NCBI GenBank assembly: GCA_949288455.1 | Contig: CASEKF010000047.1 | Location: 1-52,967, forward strand | Source of the DNA: an uncultured bacterium | GTDB lineage: Bacteria > Vulcanimicrobiota > CADAWZ01 | Length of the DNA: 52,967 nucleotides | Direction of reading: 5' to 3' | In this document: positions 16,444 through 23,888 of the stretch, piece by piece | Numbering within the stretch: position 1 is the stretch's first letter | Layout: the number at the start of each line of letters is the position of its first letter | The notes under the pieces: generated by a model | What the model saw: the letters and a program-made list of their open reading frames with translations, nothing else | Told to the model about the DNA's origin: nothing | The model's database searches: none | Made by a program: the position numbers and the translations under genes

Positions 16444-17118
16444 ATGAGGAAAAATAACAATCAATATGATTCTTCTATAACTTTAGGATATATAATTGAA
16501 ACTAATCTTTATAATATTTTAATTAAAGCGGAAGAAACGTTTTATTTCTGCCGTAATAAAGACTGGTGGATAATCGATTTAGCGACTTGCTTCCTCTATA
16601 TGACAGAATCCCCATATAAAACGCTCAAAAAACTTCGCCCAAACGAGAATAATTTTATATATGGGGAAACTTCCATCATGACTATTTGTAAAATACTAAA
16701 AGATATAGACGCTTCTTCCGAAGACATCTTTATAGACCTCGGCAGCGGAAGAGGCTTAACCGTTTTCGGAGCATATCTTGCAAATCTACGCAAAGCTGTG
16801 GGTATAGAAATCATAGAAAAATTTGCAAATAAATCAAATAAAATCGCGTCATATTTAAATGATAAAAAGATAAAATTTATATGCTGCGACTTGTTATGCG
16901 CCGACTTAAACGAAGGAACCATTATCTTTATAGCGGCTACTACGATGGAAATGCATTTTCTTAGAAAGATAGCGGAACTCATCAAAAATATTCCTCACAG
17001 CGTAAAAATCGTTTCAGTTTCAAAACCGCTGCCGGAAAAGAGTTTTAAACGAATATTTTCTAAAAAATACAGATTTTCCTGGGGAATGTCCACTGTATTT
17101 TTTCAGACTAAAGAATAA
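16444..17118 (+). CDS. Class I SAM-dependent methyltransferase (DOT1-like signature)
   Basis: A 224-aa protein. Motif I is FIDLGSGRGLTVFGAY (about residues 97-112), followed by the acidic motif II VGIEII (about 119-124) and a CCDLLCADL motif near 148-156. The glycine-rich motif and its spacing resemble the bacterial DOT1-like (histone-methylation-like) or protein-methyltransferase groups rather than rRNA enzymes, but the substrate is not identifiable. The N-terminal 70 residues have an aromatic WWIIDLATCFLYM segment. No good ribosome-binding site precedes the ATG, and the gene is only 38 nt after the repeat protein, so coupled translation is likely. Confidence 0.75.
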   Translation: MRKNNNQYDSSITLGYIIETNLYNILIKAEETFYFCRNKDWWIIDLATCFLYMTESPYKTLKKLRPNENNFIYGETSIMTICKILKDIDASSEDIFIDLGSGRGLTVFGAYLANLRKAVGIEIIEKFANKSNKIASYLNDKKIKFICCDLLCADLNEGTIIFIAATTMEMHFLRKIAELIKNIPHSVKIVSVSKPLPEKSFKRIFSKKYRFSWGMSTVFFQTKE

Positions 17119-17317
17119 AAAAAGGAAGGTAAGTAAAAAAATAGAATCTGAATACAACGTCGCGTCTGTATTAATATAAATCGCGTATTAATATATTGAG
17201 ATAATCTGCGTTGAAAATATGGGAAACTTCTACGGAATTCGTCTTTAAACGCATCCAATCATCGAAATAAGACCAGATTAACAAGACGTAAACATGAATG
17301 GCTAATGTGGAGGCAAA

Positions 17318-17548
17318 ATGAATTACTGTGAAACATATCTAAAAAAATATTATGATAATTTTAATTTTTTTGACATAGACTGTCATGATAAAAGAATCAG
17401 AGAAGTCAATATGAGAATAAAAAAATGTTTAAAATGCAAAGGTTTAAATACCTGCATTATGCATCCAAATTTCTGGCTGGAAGGCGAAAGCGTTAGATTT
17501 GCCGAAAATGAAAAATTAAAAGCGTTGGAAGTATCAGAAAACGCATAA
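17318..17548 (+). CDS. Small cysteine-containing hypothetical protein
   Basis: A 76-aa protein with a CLKCKG motif followed by CIMHP (Cys-x2-Cys-x5-Cys-x2-His spacing at about residues 37-50), which could bind one metal ion. A further Cys pair occurs at residues 4 and 22. The rest is charged and helical. GGAGG is 5 nt before the ATG. The gene is followed directly by a long palindrome that includes its stop codon. No family is recognised. Confidence 0.6.
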   Translation: MNYCETYLKKYYDNFNFFDIDCHDKRIREVNMRIKKCLKCKGLNTCIMHPNFWLEGESVRFAENEKLKALEVSENA

Positions 17549-17603
17549 TAATATTTAAGAAGGGCTTTATCAAAGATAAAGCCCTTCTTAAATATTATTA
17601 TGC
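17543..17603. terminator. 61-nt perfect palindrome between convergent genes, including a stop codon
   Basis: Arms at 17543-17571 and 17575-17603 are perfectly complementary (29 bp) with an AAA loop. The left arm includes the last Ala codon and TAA of the upstream gene. The right end is 6 nt from the stop of the convergent lytic transglycosylase gene. Both distal arms are A/T-rich, so it can terminate both directions. Confidence 0.85.
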
Positions 17604-17609
17604 AACGAA

Positions 17610-18293
17610 CTAAACTTCGCCCTTTTTAAGAGCCTTGTAAAATTTTTCTATATATCTTTTGGCGGTATTATTAGGAATTCTCCCTCCTGCCCTGGCAACT
17701 GTCCCGGGACCTTGGTTATAAGCGGCTAAAGCAATATCTAGTTTTTTGAACTTGTTAAGCATCAATCTTAAATACTTAGATCCGGCCTCTATATTTTTTT
17801 CAGGATTCCAATAATCATAAACTCCCATATCTTTAGCCGTCGACGGTTTTAACTGCATAAGTCCGCAGGCTCCCGAAGAAGAAATAGCGTTAGGATTATA
17901 ATTCGATTCAATTTCAATGACAGATTTTATAATATAAGGATTAATTTCATACTTTTTAGCGTATTTCAGTATAATAGGCGTAATATCCAATTTTTGTCTT
18001 TCATGACTAAGACCGCTTCTGGATGACAAAGAACGCCGCTTTCGATAATTTAAATTCGCGGCGTTCAATTTATTTTTTTTAGAAGCATACGAGGTCATAT
18101 AAACGGAAGAAAAATCTTTATAATGAATATCGTCGGTATATTTCCAGTTACCTTGAAGCAGAATTTCCTTACCTGTAAAAGGAACCTCCGTTATAACGCT
18201 CCCTGAAACATAATATTCATCCGCTAAAACCCGGCTAACCGGAAATAATAATAGCAATAATAACAATAATCTACAAATAAAATTAGTCGTCAT
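17610..18293 (-). CDS. Lytic transglycosylase (SLT domain)
   Basis: A 227-aa exported protein. It has a signal peptide with a nine-leucine core (about 1-24), a variable region to about 100, then a Slt-type goose-lysozyme-like domain. Motifs are EIESNYNPNA (catalytic Glu, probably Glu129), GACGLMQL, the NIEAGSKYLR helix, and ALAAYNQGPG followed by TAKRYIEKF near the end. It would cleave peptidoglycan glycan strands in the periplasm, making 1,6-anhydro ends. It is monocistronic, with a strong promoter at 18369-18397. Its length fits short MltE/Slt-like enzymes without extra domains. Confidence 0.92.
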   Translation of the reverse strand: MTTNFICRLLLLLLLLFPVSRVLADEYYVSGSVITEVPFTGKEILLQGNWKYTDDIHYKDFSSVYMTSYASKKNKLNAANLNYRKRRSLSSRSGLSHERQKLDITPIILKYAKKYEINPYIIKSVIEIESNYNPNAISSSGACGLMQLKPSTAKDMGVYDYWNPEKNIEAGSKYLRLMLNKFKKLDIALAAYNQGPGTVARAGGRIPNNTAKRYIEKFYKALKKGEV

Positions 18294-18368
18294 TAATTTA
18301 TACCAGCTTCACATTTAATCAATATAAATAAACGTAACGTTTCGCATATAAAAAATATAACGTTTAAA

Positions 18369-18397
18369 AGTATATCATTTCTCACAAAATGTGTCAA
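18369..18397 (-). promoter_or_regulatory. Sigma70-type promoter of the lytic transglycosylase gene
   Basis: Read on the minus strand: TTGACA (18397-18392), 17-nt spacer, TATACT (18374-18369). The leader would be about 70 nt. Confidence 0.75.
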
Positions 18398-18466
18398 ACT
18401 TACGGGAGTCAGGTAAAAATCCAAATGTCTATTACGCTTTGGCAAAAAATCCTATCAAAATAAAAT

Positions 18467-18495
18467 TTGCACATTATCATTAAATGTTATATAAT
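18467..18495 (+). promoter_or_regulatory. Sigma70-type promoter of oadGAB
   Basis: TTGCAC (18467-18472), 17-nt spacer, TATAAT (18490-18495), giving a leader of about 40 nt before the oadG ATG at 18542. Confidence 0.75.
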
Positions 18496-18541
18496 AACTA
18501 GATTAAGTTATAAACTAAATATTTTAATCCGAGGTAATATC

Positions 18542-18760
18542 ATGGATGCAGGAATCGAGATAACTATTATAGGCATGTTAACAGTCTTTATATTTCTGAC
18601 TATTCTTGTATGCGCCATGCATTTAACGTCTTACGTTATTTGTTTGCTGCCAAAAGAAGAACGCAAGACGACACAAAACCAAACGACTTGCAAAAGCGAA
18701 ATTGAACTTGAGAATGAAGAAATAGCGGTAGCTATAGCCGCGATAAAAGCGTGGAGATAA
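18542..18760 (+). CDS. oadG: Oxaloacetate decarboxylase gamma subunit (OadG family)
   Basis: A 72-aa protein with a single N-terminal membrane segment (about residues 7-32, containing GMLTVFIFLTILV, the typical 'G-M-x-V-F-x-F-L' pattern), then a short charged cytoplasmic tail ending in an AVAIAAIKAW helix characteristic of OadG tails. The gamma subunit is the small membrane anchor that stabilises the complex and, in the Klebsiella enzyme, binds Zn. The start is the ATG at 18542, preceded by GAGGT; upstream in-frame codons lie inside the promoter region. It is the first gene of oadGAB, 18 nt from oadA. Confidence 0.85.
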   Translation: MDAGIEITIIGMLTVFIFLTILVCAMHLTSYVICLLPKEERKTTQNQTTCKSEIELENEEIAVAIAAIKAWR

Positions 18761-18778
18761 AACAACGAGGGTAAACTT

Positions 18779-20572
18779 ATGAGTAAAAAGCAAATTAAAA
18801 TAATGGATACTTCGTTTAGAGACGGATTTCAATCCGTTTACGGAGCCAGAGTCTTTACTAAAGATTTCCTTCCTGCGCTAAGAGCCGCAAAGGAAGCCGG
18901 TTTAAAACATTTTGAAGTCGGCGGCGGAGCCAGATTCCAAGCTCCCATTTTTTACTGCAACGAAAATGCGTTCGACATGATGGATACGATAAGAAAAGAA
19001 GTCGGGCCAGACATAGAGCTGCAAACGTTAGCAAGAGGCGTGAACGTCGTAGGTCTAGAATCGCAGCCTCGCGATATTATAAATCTCCATGCTAAATTAT
19101 TTAAAAAACATGGTATGACTACGATTAGAAATTTCGACGCGTTAAATGACGTCGACAATTTAATCTATTCCGGCCAATGTATAAAAAACAACGGTTTAAA
19201 GCACGAAGTAACTATAACGATGATGGATTTGCCCATAGGCTGTAAAGGAGCGCATGACGCCGCTTTTTACAAAAAAATTCTGGAGAATATACTGGAAGCC
19301 GAAATACCGTTTGATACGCTGTGCTTTAAAGACGCTTCGGGAACTTCGCATCCAAGAAAAGTCTACGAAACGGTAAAAATGGCTAGGGAAATACTTGGAA
19401 AAAAGGCGGTTATAAGATTCCATTCTCATGAAACCGCCGGAACCGGCTTAGCTTCATACCTTTCGGCTTTGGAAGGAGGAGCCAACGCTATTGACCTTGC
19501 GATGAAGCCTGTTTCGGGAGGAACGTCGCAGCCTGATATCGTTTCGATGTGGCATGCTTTAAGAGACACGGAATACGTTCTTGGAATTGATATAGAGAAA
19601 ATTATGATAGCGGAAGAAATCTTTAAAGATTGTATGAAAGATTATTTTCTACCGCCCGAAGCCGCAGACGTCAATCCAATGATTATACAATCCCCTCTTC
19701 CGGGCGGAGCTTTAACCGCTAATACTCAAATGATGAGAGACAACGGAACCATGGACAGATTTCCGGAAGTAGTCAAAGCGATGAAAGAAGTCGTAGAAAA
19801 AGGAGGATTCGCAACTTCGGTGACCCCCGTTTCTCAATTTTATTTCCAGCAAGCATATTCTAACGTAATGTTAGGCCCTTGGAAAAAGATTACCGAAGGA
19901 TACGGCAAAATGGCCCTAGGCTACTTTGGCAAGACTCCCTGCGCTCCTGATCCCGAAGTAGTAAAATTAGCTCAAGAACAACTTAATTTAGAGCCTACTT
20001 CAGAAAAAGTAATAGACTTAAACGATAAAGACGAAACTAAGGGAATAAAAGCCGCCACCGCGACGCTTCAAAAAGCAGGGCTGGAAACTACCGAAGAAAA
20101 TATATTCATCGCGGCCGCTTGCAAAGAAAAAGGCATTGATTTTCTGCTGGGAAAAGGCAAAATAGGAGTTAGAAAAAAAGATAAAAACAAAGCGAATACT
20201 TCCGGCGAACCTTTAAAAACGGATAAGTACGCCGTCACCGTAAACGGGAAAACCTATACGGTTAAATTGGAAGGCGAAAAAGCCGTGATTAACGGAAAAA
20301 CTTACGAAGTTTCCGTAAAGGCGGGAGAATCGCAAACGACTCAAAATCAGGCTAAAGAAGAAAAATCAATATCGGCTAAATTATCCGGATCGTTAAAGCA
20401 GATTTTAGTAAAAGAAGGCGATCACATAAAAGAAAACGAGACGGTAGCTATTATAGAAGCTATGAAAATGGATATGGAAATTCCGTCTCCTTTCGAAGGA
20501 ACAATTGCGTCGATCAAAGCGGCCGTCGGAGATCAAATAACATCCGGTCAAGTTTTAATGACAATAAGGTAG
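18779..20572 (+). CDS. oadA: Oxaloacetate decarboxylase alpha subunit, biotin-dependent
   Basis: A 597-aa protein. An N-terminal carboxyltransferase TIM barrel begins with DTSFRDGFQS and contains FKDASGT and RFHSHETAG metal/substrate motifs. A conserved PYC/OadA helical domain follows (about 310-470), then a linker and a C-terminal biotinyl domain with EAMKM, biotin on Lys563. It transfers CO2 from oxaloacetate to biotin in the cytoplasm for release by the beta subunit. The first motif differs from the more common DTTLRDAHQS, but the barrel is otherwise complete. The gene order G-A-B, with a 16-nt gap to oadB, supports oxaloacetate specificity; a related acyl-CoA decarboxylase is less likely. 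A biotin ligase gene is at 46505. Confidence 0.92.
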   Translation: MSKKQIKIMDTSFRDGFQSVYGARVFTKDFLPALRAAKEAGLKHFEVGGGARFQAPIFYCNENAFDMMDTIRKEVGPDIELQTLARGVNVVGLESQPRDIINLHAKLFKKHGMTTIRNFDALNDVDNLIYSGQCIKNNGLKHEVTITMMDLPIGCKGAHDAAFYKKILENILEAEIPFDTLCFKDASGTSHPRKVYETVKMAREILGKKAVIRFHSHETAGTGLASYLSALEGGANAIDLAMKPVSGGTSQPDIVSMWHALRDTEYVLGIDIEKIMIAEEIFKDCMKDYFLPPEAADVNPMIIQSPLPGGALTANTQMMRDNGTMDRFPEVVKAMKEVVEKGGFATSVTPVSQFYFQQAYSNVMLGPWKKITEGYGKMALGYFGKTPCAPDPEVVKLAQEQLNLEPTSEKVIDLNDKDETKGIKAATATLQKAGLETTEENIFIAAACKEKGIDFLLGKGKIGVRKKDKNKANTSGEPLKTDKYAVTVNGKTYTVKLEGEKAVINGKTYEVSVKAGESQTTQNQAKEEKSISAKLSGSLKQILVKEGDHIKENETVAIIEAMKMDMEIPSPFEGTIASIKAAVGDQITSGQVLMTIR

Positions 20573-20588
20573 AAAATAAGAGGCAACC

Positions 20589-21785
20589 ATGAATTTTGAC
20601 GAATTATTAGTAAAATTGACTGCGTTAAACGAAAGCACAGGATATTTTCATATTATTAAACCGACTCAGCCGGGTTTAAACGGAATAGAGCAATTTCTTA
20701 ATCAGTTCGGCGTTATAATAATGTTTGCCGTCTGTATAGCGCTGCTATATCTTGCGATAAAAAAACAATACGAACCTCTGCTATTGCTTCCGATAGGTTT
20801 TGGAGGGCTATTAGCCAATATTCCTCTTATAGATATGGCTCAAGAAGGAGGCTTTCTCCATCAAATTTATGTTATGGGAATAGAATCTGGCCTTTTTCCG
20901 TTATTTATCTTCATGGGAGTAGGCGCAATGACTGATTTCGGACCGCTAATCGCTAATCCAAAAACGGCTCTTTTAGGAGGAGCGGCTCAATTCGGCATTT
21001 TCGGAGCTCTGCTCGGAGCGCTCGCTTTAGGCACGTACGCAGGATTAGGGTTTGATTTAAAAGACGCGGCGTCTATAGGCATAATAGGAGGCGCAGACGG
21101 TCCTACGTCCATATTCGTCACAAGCAAATTGTCTCCTGACTTACTGGGAGCTATAGCGGTAGCCGCATATTCTTATATGGCCTTAGTTCCTATAATACAG
21201 CCTCCGATAATGAAACTGCTTACGACTGAAAAAGAACGCAAAATAGAAATGGTTCAGCTAAGAGAAGTGTCAAAAACAGAAAAAATCGTATTTCCGCTTT
21301 TAGTCCTCTTTATCTGCGCCATATTCTTACCTGACGCGACTCCTTTGATTGGATCTTTAACCTTCGGAAATCTGGCAAGAGAATGCGGAGTAGTCGATAG
21401 ACTTTCCAAAACGTTGCAAAATGAATTTATCAATATCGTAACTATTCTTTTAGGACTTTCAGTAGGCTCAAAACTGTCCGCGGAACAATTTCTTACCGTA
21501 CAAACGTTAGGAATATTATTTCTAGGACTATTTGCTTTCGTCTTAGCTACGGCTTCCGGAGTTATATTTGCAAAAATAATGAATCTGGTATCAAAGACAA
21601 AAATCAATCCTCTAATCGGCGCGGCCGGAGTATCGGCGGTTCCAATGGCAGCCAGAGTAGTCAATAAGGTCGGACAAGAAAGTAATCCCCAGAATTTCCT
21701 TTTAATGCACGCCATGGGCCCTAACGTATCAGGAGTAATAGGTTCGGCATTAGCGGCAGGAGTATTGATAGCTCTTTGCAAATAA
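20589..21785 (+). CDS. oadB: Na+-translocating decarboxylase beta subunit
   Basis: A 398-aa integral membrane protein with about nine to eleven hydrophobic segments and family motifs: [39 protein letters not shown] and [13 protein letters not shown]. The beta subunit decarboxylates carboxybiotin and couples this to export of Na+. The GADGPT motif holds the Asp implicated in Na+ binding in the Klebsiella enzyme. It directly follows oadA. OadB and GcdB (glutaconyl-CoA) proteins are close relatives; the pairing with this oadA decides the name. Confidence 0.92.
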   Translation: MNFDELLVKLTALNESTGYFHIIKPTQPGLNGIEQFLNQFGVIIMFAVCIALLYLAIKKQYEPLLLLPIGFGGLLANIPLIDMAQEGGFLHQIYVMGIESGLFPLFIFMGVGAMTDFGPLIANPKTALLGGAAQFGIFGALLGALALGTYAGLGFDLKDAASIGIIGGADGPTSIFVTSKLSPDLLGAIAVAAYSYMALVPIIQPPIMKLLTTEKERKIEMVQLREVSKTEKIVFPLLVLFICAIFLPDATPLIGSLTFGNLARECGVVDRLSKTLQNEFINIVTILLGLSVGSKLSAEQFLTVQTLGILFLGLFAFVLATASGVIFAKIMNLVSKTKINPLIGAAGVSAVPMAARVVNKVGQESNPQNFLLMHAMGPNVSGVIGSALAAGVLIALCK

Positions 21786-21810
21786 AAATACGCTTATTAA
21801 ATTTTTAATC

Positions 21811-21816
21811 TATAAT
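21811..21816 (+). promoter_or_regulatory. Possible -10 element of pckA
   Basis: TATAAT about 62 nt before the pckA ATG, after the oadB stop. No good -35 at 16-18 nt. pckA could also be read through from oadGAB because no terminator is visible between them. Confidence 0.35.
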
Positions 21817-21877
21817 CAAAAAGCTTGTATTACTCAACGCATCTTTACACTAAATCTAACTAGAAAGGACACTTACA

Positions 21878-23521
21878 ATGAGCGCAATTGAATTTTATAC
21901 AAATCAACAAGAACTAAAAAAAATCATGTCTGCGGCCAGAGCGACTATAACCGCGCCTTTTTTTGGCAACAATGTAGAACATGTAAAATCTGTAGCGGAA
22001 GCTTATAAATTGGCCCTTCGCAGTCCCGGAACCATCGAACTTACCGGAATGCCCGTATATATGCCTGAAAAAATAGGTTTGCCAAAAGGAGCCAATCAGC
22101 TTTTATTCAACGACGGCTCCGTAGTCGGACGCTGCGCGGCGGCCAGAAAAATCGTAGGAGAGCCCGGATGCGATCTAAAAGAATTGCTTCCGATAATAAG
22201 AGAAGCGGCATATGCCTCAAGATATAAACTTCTATATAAAACGGAAGCAATAGTCGGTTTAGAACAAGATTTTATGATAAAAGCTCACCTTCTAATACCG
22301 GCCGGCTTTGAGAATATAATGTATTCGTGGCTTTTAAATTTCCAATATGTCAACGAAGAATATGCCAATATGTATGAAAATTCCAGAGCTATTTCAGAAG
22401 GAGAAATTTTCGTATTTTCCGATCCTGACTGGTCTCACCCTGATTTTCCATATGGATTAACATTCTTTGATCCGGAACATAACGTAGCCGCTATACTTGG
22501 AATGAGATATTTTGGAGAACATAAAAAAGGCACTTTAACTTTAGCATGGGGATGCGCGGCAAGAAACGGATACGCTTCTTGTCATGGAGGAATGAAACGT
22601 TATAACCTTCGCGACGGCAAATCATTCCAAGCGGCAGTATTCGGACTTTCAGGTTCCGGAAAATCAACGATAACTCATGCCAAACATGGAGGAAAATACG
22701 ATATAACGGTTCTGCATGACGACGCGTTTATAATTAATATTCATGATAAATATTCCATCGCCTTAGAACCGGCCTATTTTGATAAAACCGCGGATTATCC
22801 AATGGAATGCGAAGACAATAAATATATTGTGACTCAGCAAAATAACGGAGCGATTCAAAAAGAAGACGGAAAAGTATACTCGGTTACCGAAGATATAAGA
22901 AACGGAAACGGAAGAGCCGTCAAATCAAGATTATGGTCTCCAAACAGAGTAGATAGAATAAACGAACCGATCAACGCAATATTCTGGCTTATGAAAGACC
23001 CTACCATGCCTCCTTGCGTAAAACTCTCAGGAGCCGCTCTGGGGAGCGCAATGGGAGCTACTTTAGCGACGAAAAGAAGCTCTGCGGAAAGACTTGCATG
23101 CGGCGTTGATCCTAACGCCCTGGTAGTTGAGCCTTATGCTAATCCGTTCAGAGTGTATCCTCTTAAAACAGACTACGAAAGATTCAAAAAATTGATAGAA
23201 GACGGCGTAGATTGCTATATTTTAAATACCGGAGAATTTATGGGGAAAAAAGTAGAGCCTAAACATACTCTCGGCATAATAGAATCTATAGTAGAAGGCA
23301 AAGCCGTATTTGAAAAATGGGGCAATTTCAGCGATATGGAAATTATTAAAGTAGAAGGTTTTGACGCTTCGTTTGACAATAAAGAATACGCCGAACAGTT
23401 TTCAAAGAGAATGCAAGACAGAATAGCTTTCGTAAAGTCAAGAGAAACTGAAAAAGGCGGTAAAGACGCTCTTCCGCAAGACGCTTTAGACGCGCTTGAA
23501 GCGGTAATGAGACAAATTTAA
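21878..23521 (+). CDS. pckA: Phosphoenolpyruvate carboxykinase (ATP)
   Basis: A 547-aa cytoplasmic enzyme of the ATP-type PEPCK family. Visible motifs are the kinase P-loop FGLSGSGKSTI (about residues 256-266), the metal-binding LHDDAFIIN just after, and a C-terminal nucleotide-binding part. It interconverts oxaloacetate plus ATP and PEP plus CO2 plus ADP. Next to oadGAB and in a fermenter, the PEP-carboxylating, ATP-forming direction is likely (inference). AAAGGA is 8 nt upstream of the ATG. The gene ends at a strong hairpin terminator. Confidence 0.93.
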   Translation: MSAIEFYTNQQELKKIMSAARATITAPFFGNNVEHVKSVAEAYKLALRSPGTIELTGMPVYMPEKIGLPKGANQLLFNDGSVVGRCAAARKIVGEPGCDLKELLPIIREAAYASRYKLLYKTEAIVGLEQDFMIKAHLLIPAGFENIMYSWLLNFQYVNEEYANMYENSRAISEGEIFVFSDPDWSHPDFPYGLTFFDPEHNVAAILGMRYFGEHKKGTLTLAWGCAARNGYASCHGGMKRYNLRDGKSFQAAVFGLSGSGKSTITHAKHGGKYDITVLHDDAFIINIHDKYSIALEPAYFDKTADYPMECEDNKYIVTQQNNGAIQKEDGKVYSVTEDIRNGNGRAVKSRLWSPNRVDRINEPINAIFWLMKDPTMPPCVKLSGAALGSAMGATLATKRSSAERLACGVDPNALVVEPYANPFRVYPLKTDYERFKKLIEDGVDCYILNTGEFMGKKVEPKHTLGIIESIVEGKAVFEKWGNFSDMEIIKVEGFDASFDNKEYAEQFSKRMQDRIAFVKSRETEKGGKDALPQDALDALEAVMRQI

Positions 23522-23563
23522 AAAAAACACGATCGTTCAATAAAAGCTAACGGCAGCTTGCTG

Positions 23564-23604
23564 AAAGCGGGTAAGATTTCCAAACTTCTTGCCCGCTTTT
23601 TTCT
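23564..23604 (+). terminator. Intrinsic terminator of pckA
   Basis: AAAGCGGG(T)AAG at 23564-23575 pairs with CTT(G)CCCGCTTT at 23588-23599, followed by TTTTC. Confidence 0.8.
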
Positions 23605-23806
23605 ATGCCTCGCGAAATAATGAAACGGCATTCGCCTCTATCAAATCGAAATTAGGACGACTCCAAGGCATAAATATTGCGAATACGTTAATTTTTTTTT
23701 ATGAACGCGTATTCGCCGCTTCTTCATCATATCTCAGTTCACAACGTTTGCATTAAATCCGGCGAATGCTGACGCTAGCTGTCAAATCTTAATACTTTTC
23801 ACAAAT

Positions 23807-23868
23807 AAAAAAACTACGAAATATAAGCTAAAATATAATATTTAACTTCAGATTTTCGCAGTTTTTTT
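23807..23868. terminator. Long imperfect hairpin terminator of adhE (bidirectional)
   Basis: AAAAAAACTACGAAA (23807-23821) pairs with TTTCGCAGTTTTTTT (23854-23868), one mismatch, with partial pairing of the A/T-rich interior. T runs occur on both strands, so it can stop the adhE transcript and readthrough from pckA. Confidence 0.7.
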
Positions 23869-23888
23869 ATTGTTTTATTTTATTAAAA

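Larger units (their letters stand above)
23522..23888. other. 367-nt convergent intergenic region
   Basis: Lies between the stops of pckA and adhE. It holds one terminator at each end (23564-23604 and 23807-23868). The 200 nt between them show no gene or recognisable RNA. Confidence 0.6.

Noticed and set aside
18779-20572. OadA as pyruvate carboxylase subunit B or an isopropylmalate-synthase-type enzyme
   Set aside because: Linked oadG and oadB genes and the C-terminal biotinyl domain make a Na+-pumping decarboxylase alpha subunit the best reading.
21254-21781. 175-codon open frame antisense to oadB
   Set aside because: oadB has complete family motifs on the other strand; the antisense frame has no start signal and is a codon-bias shadow.
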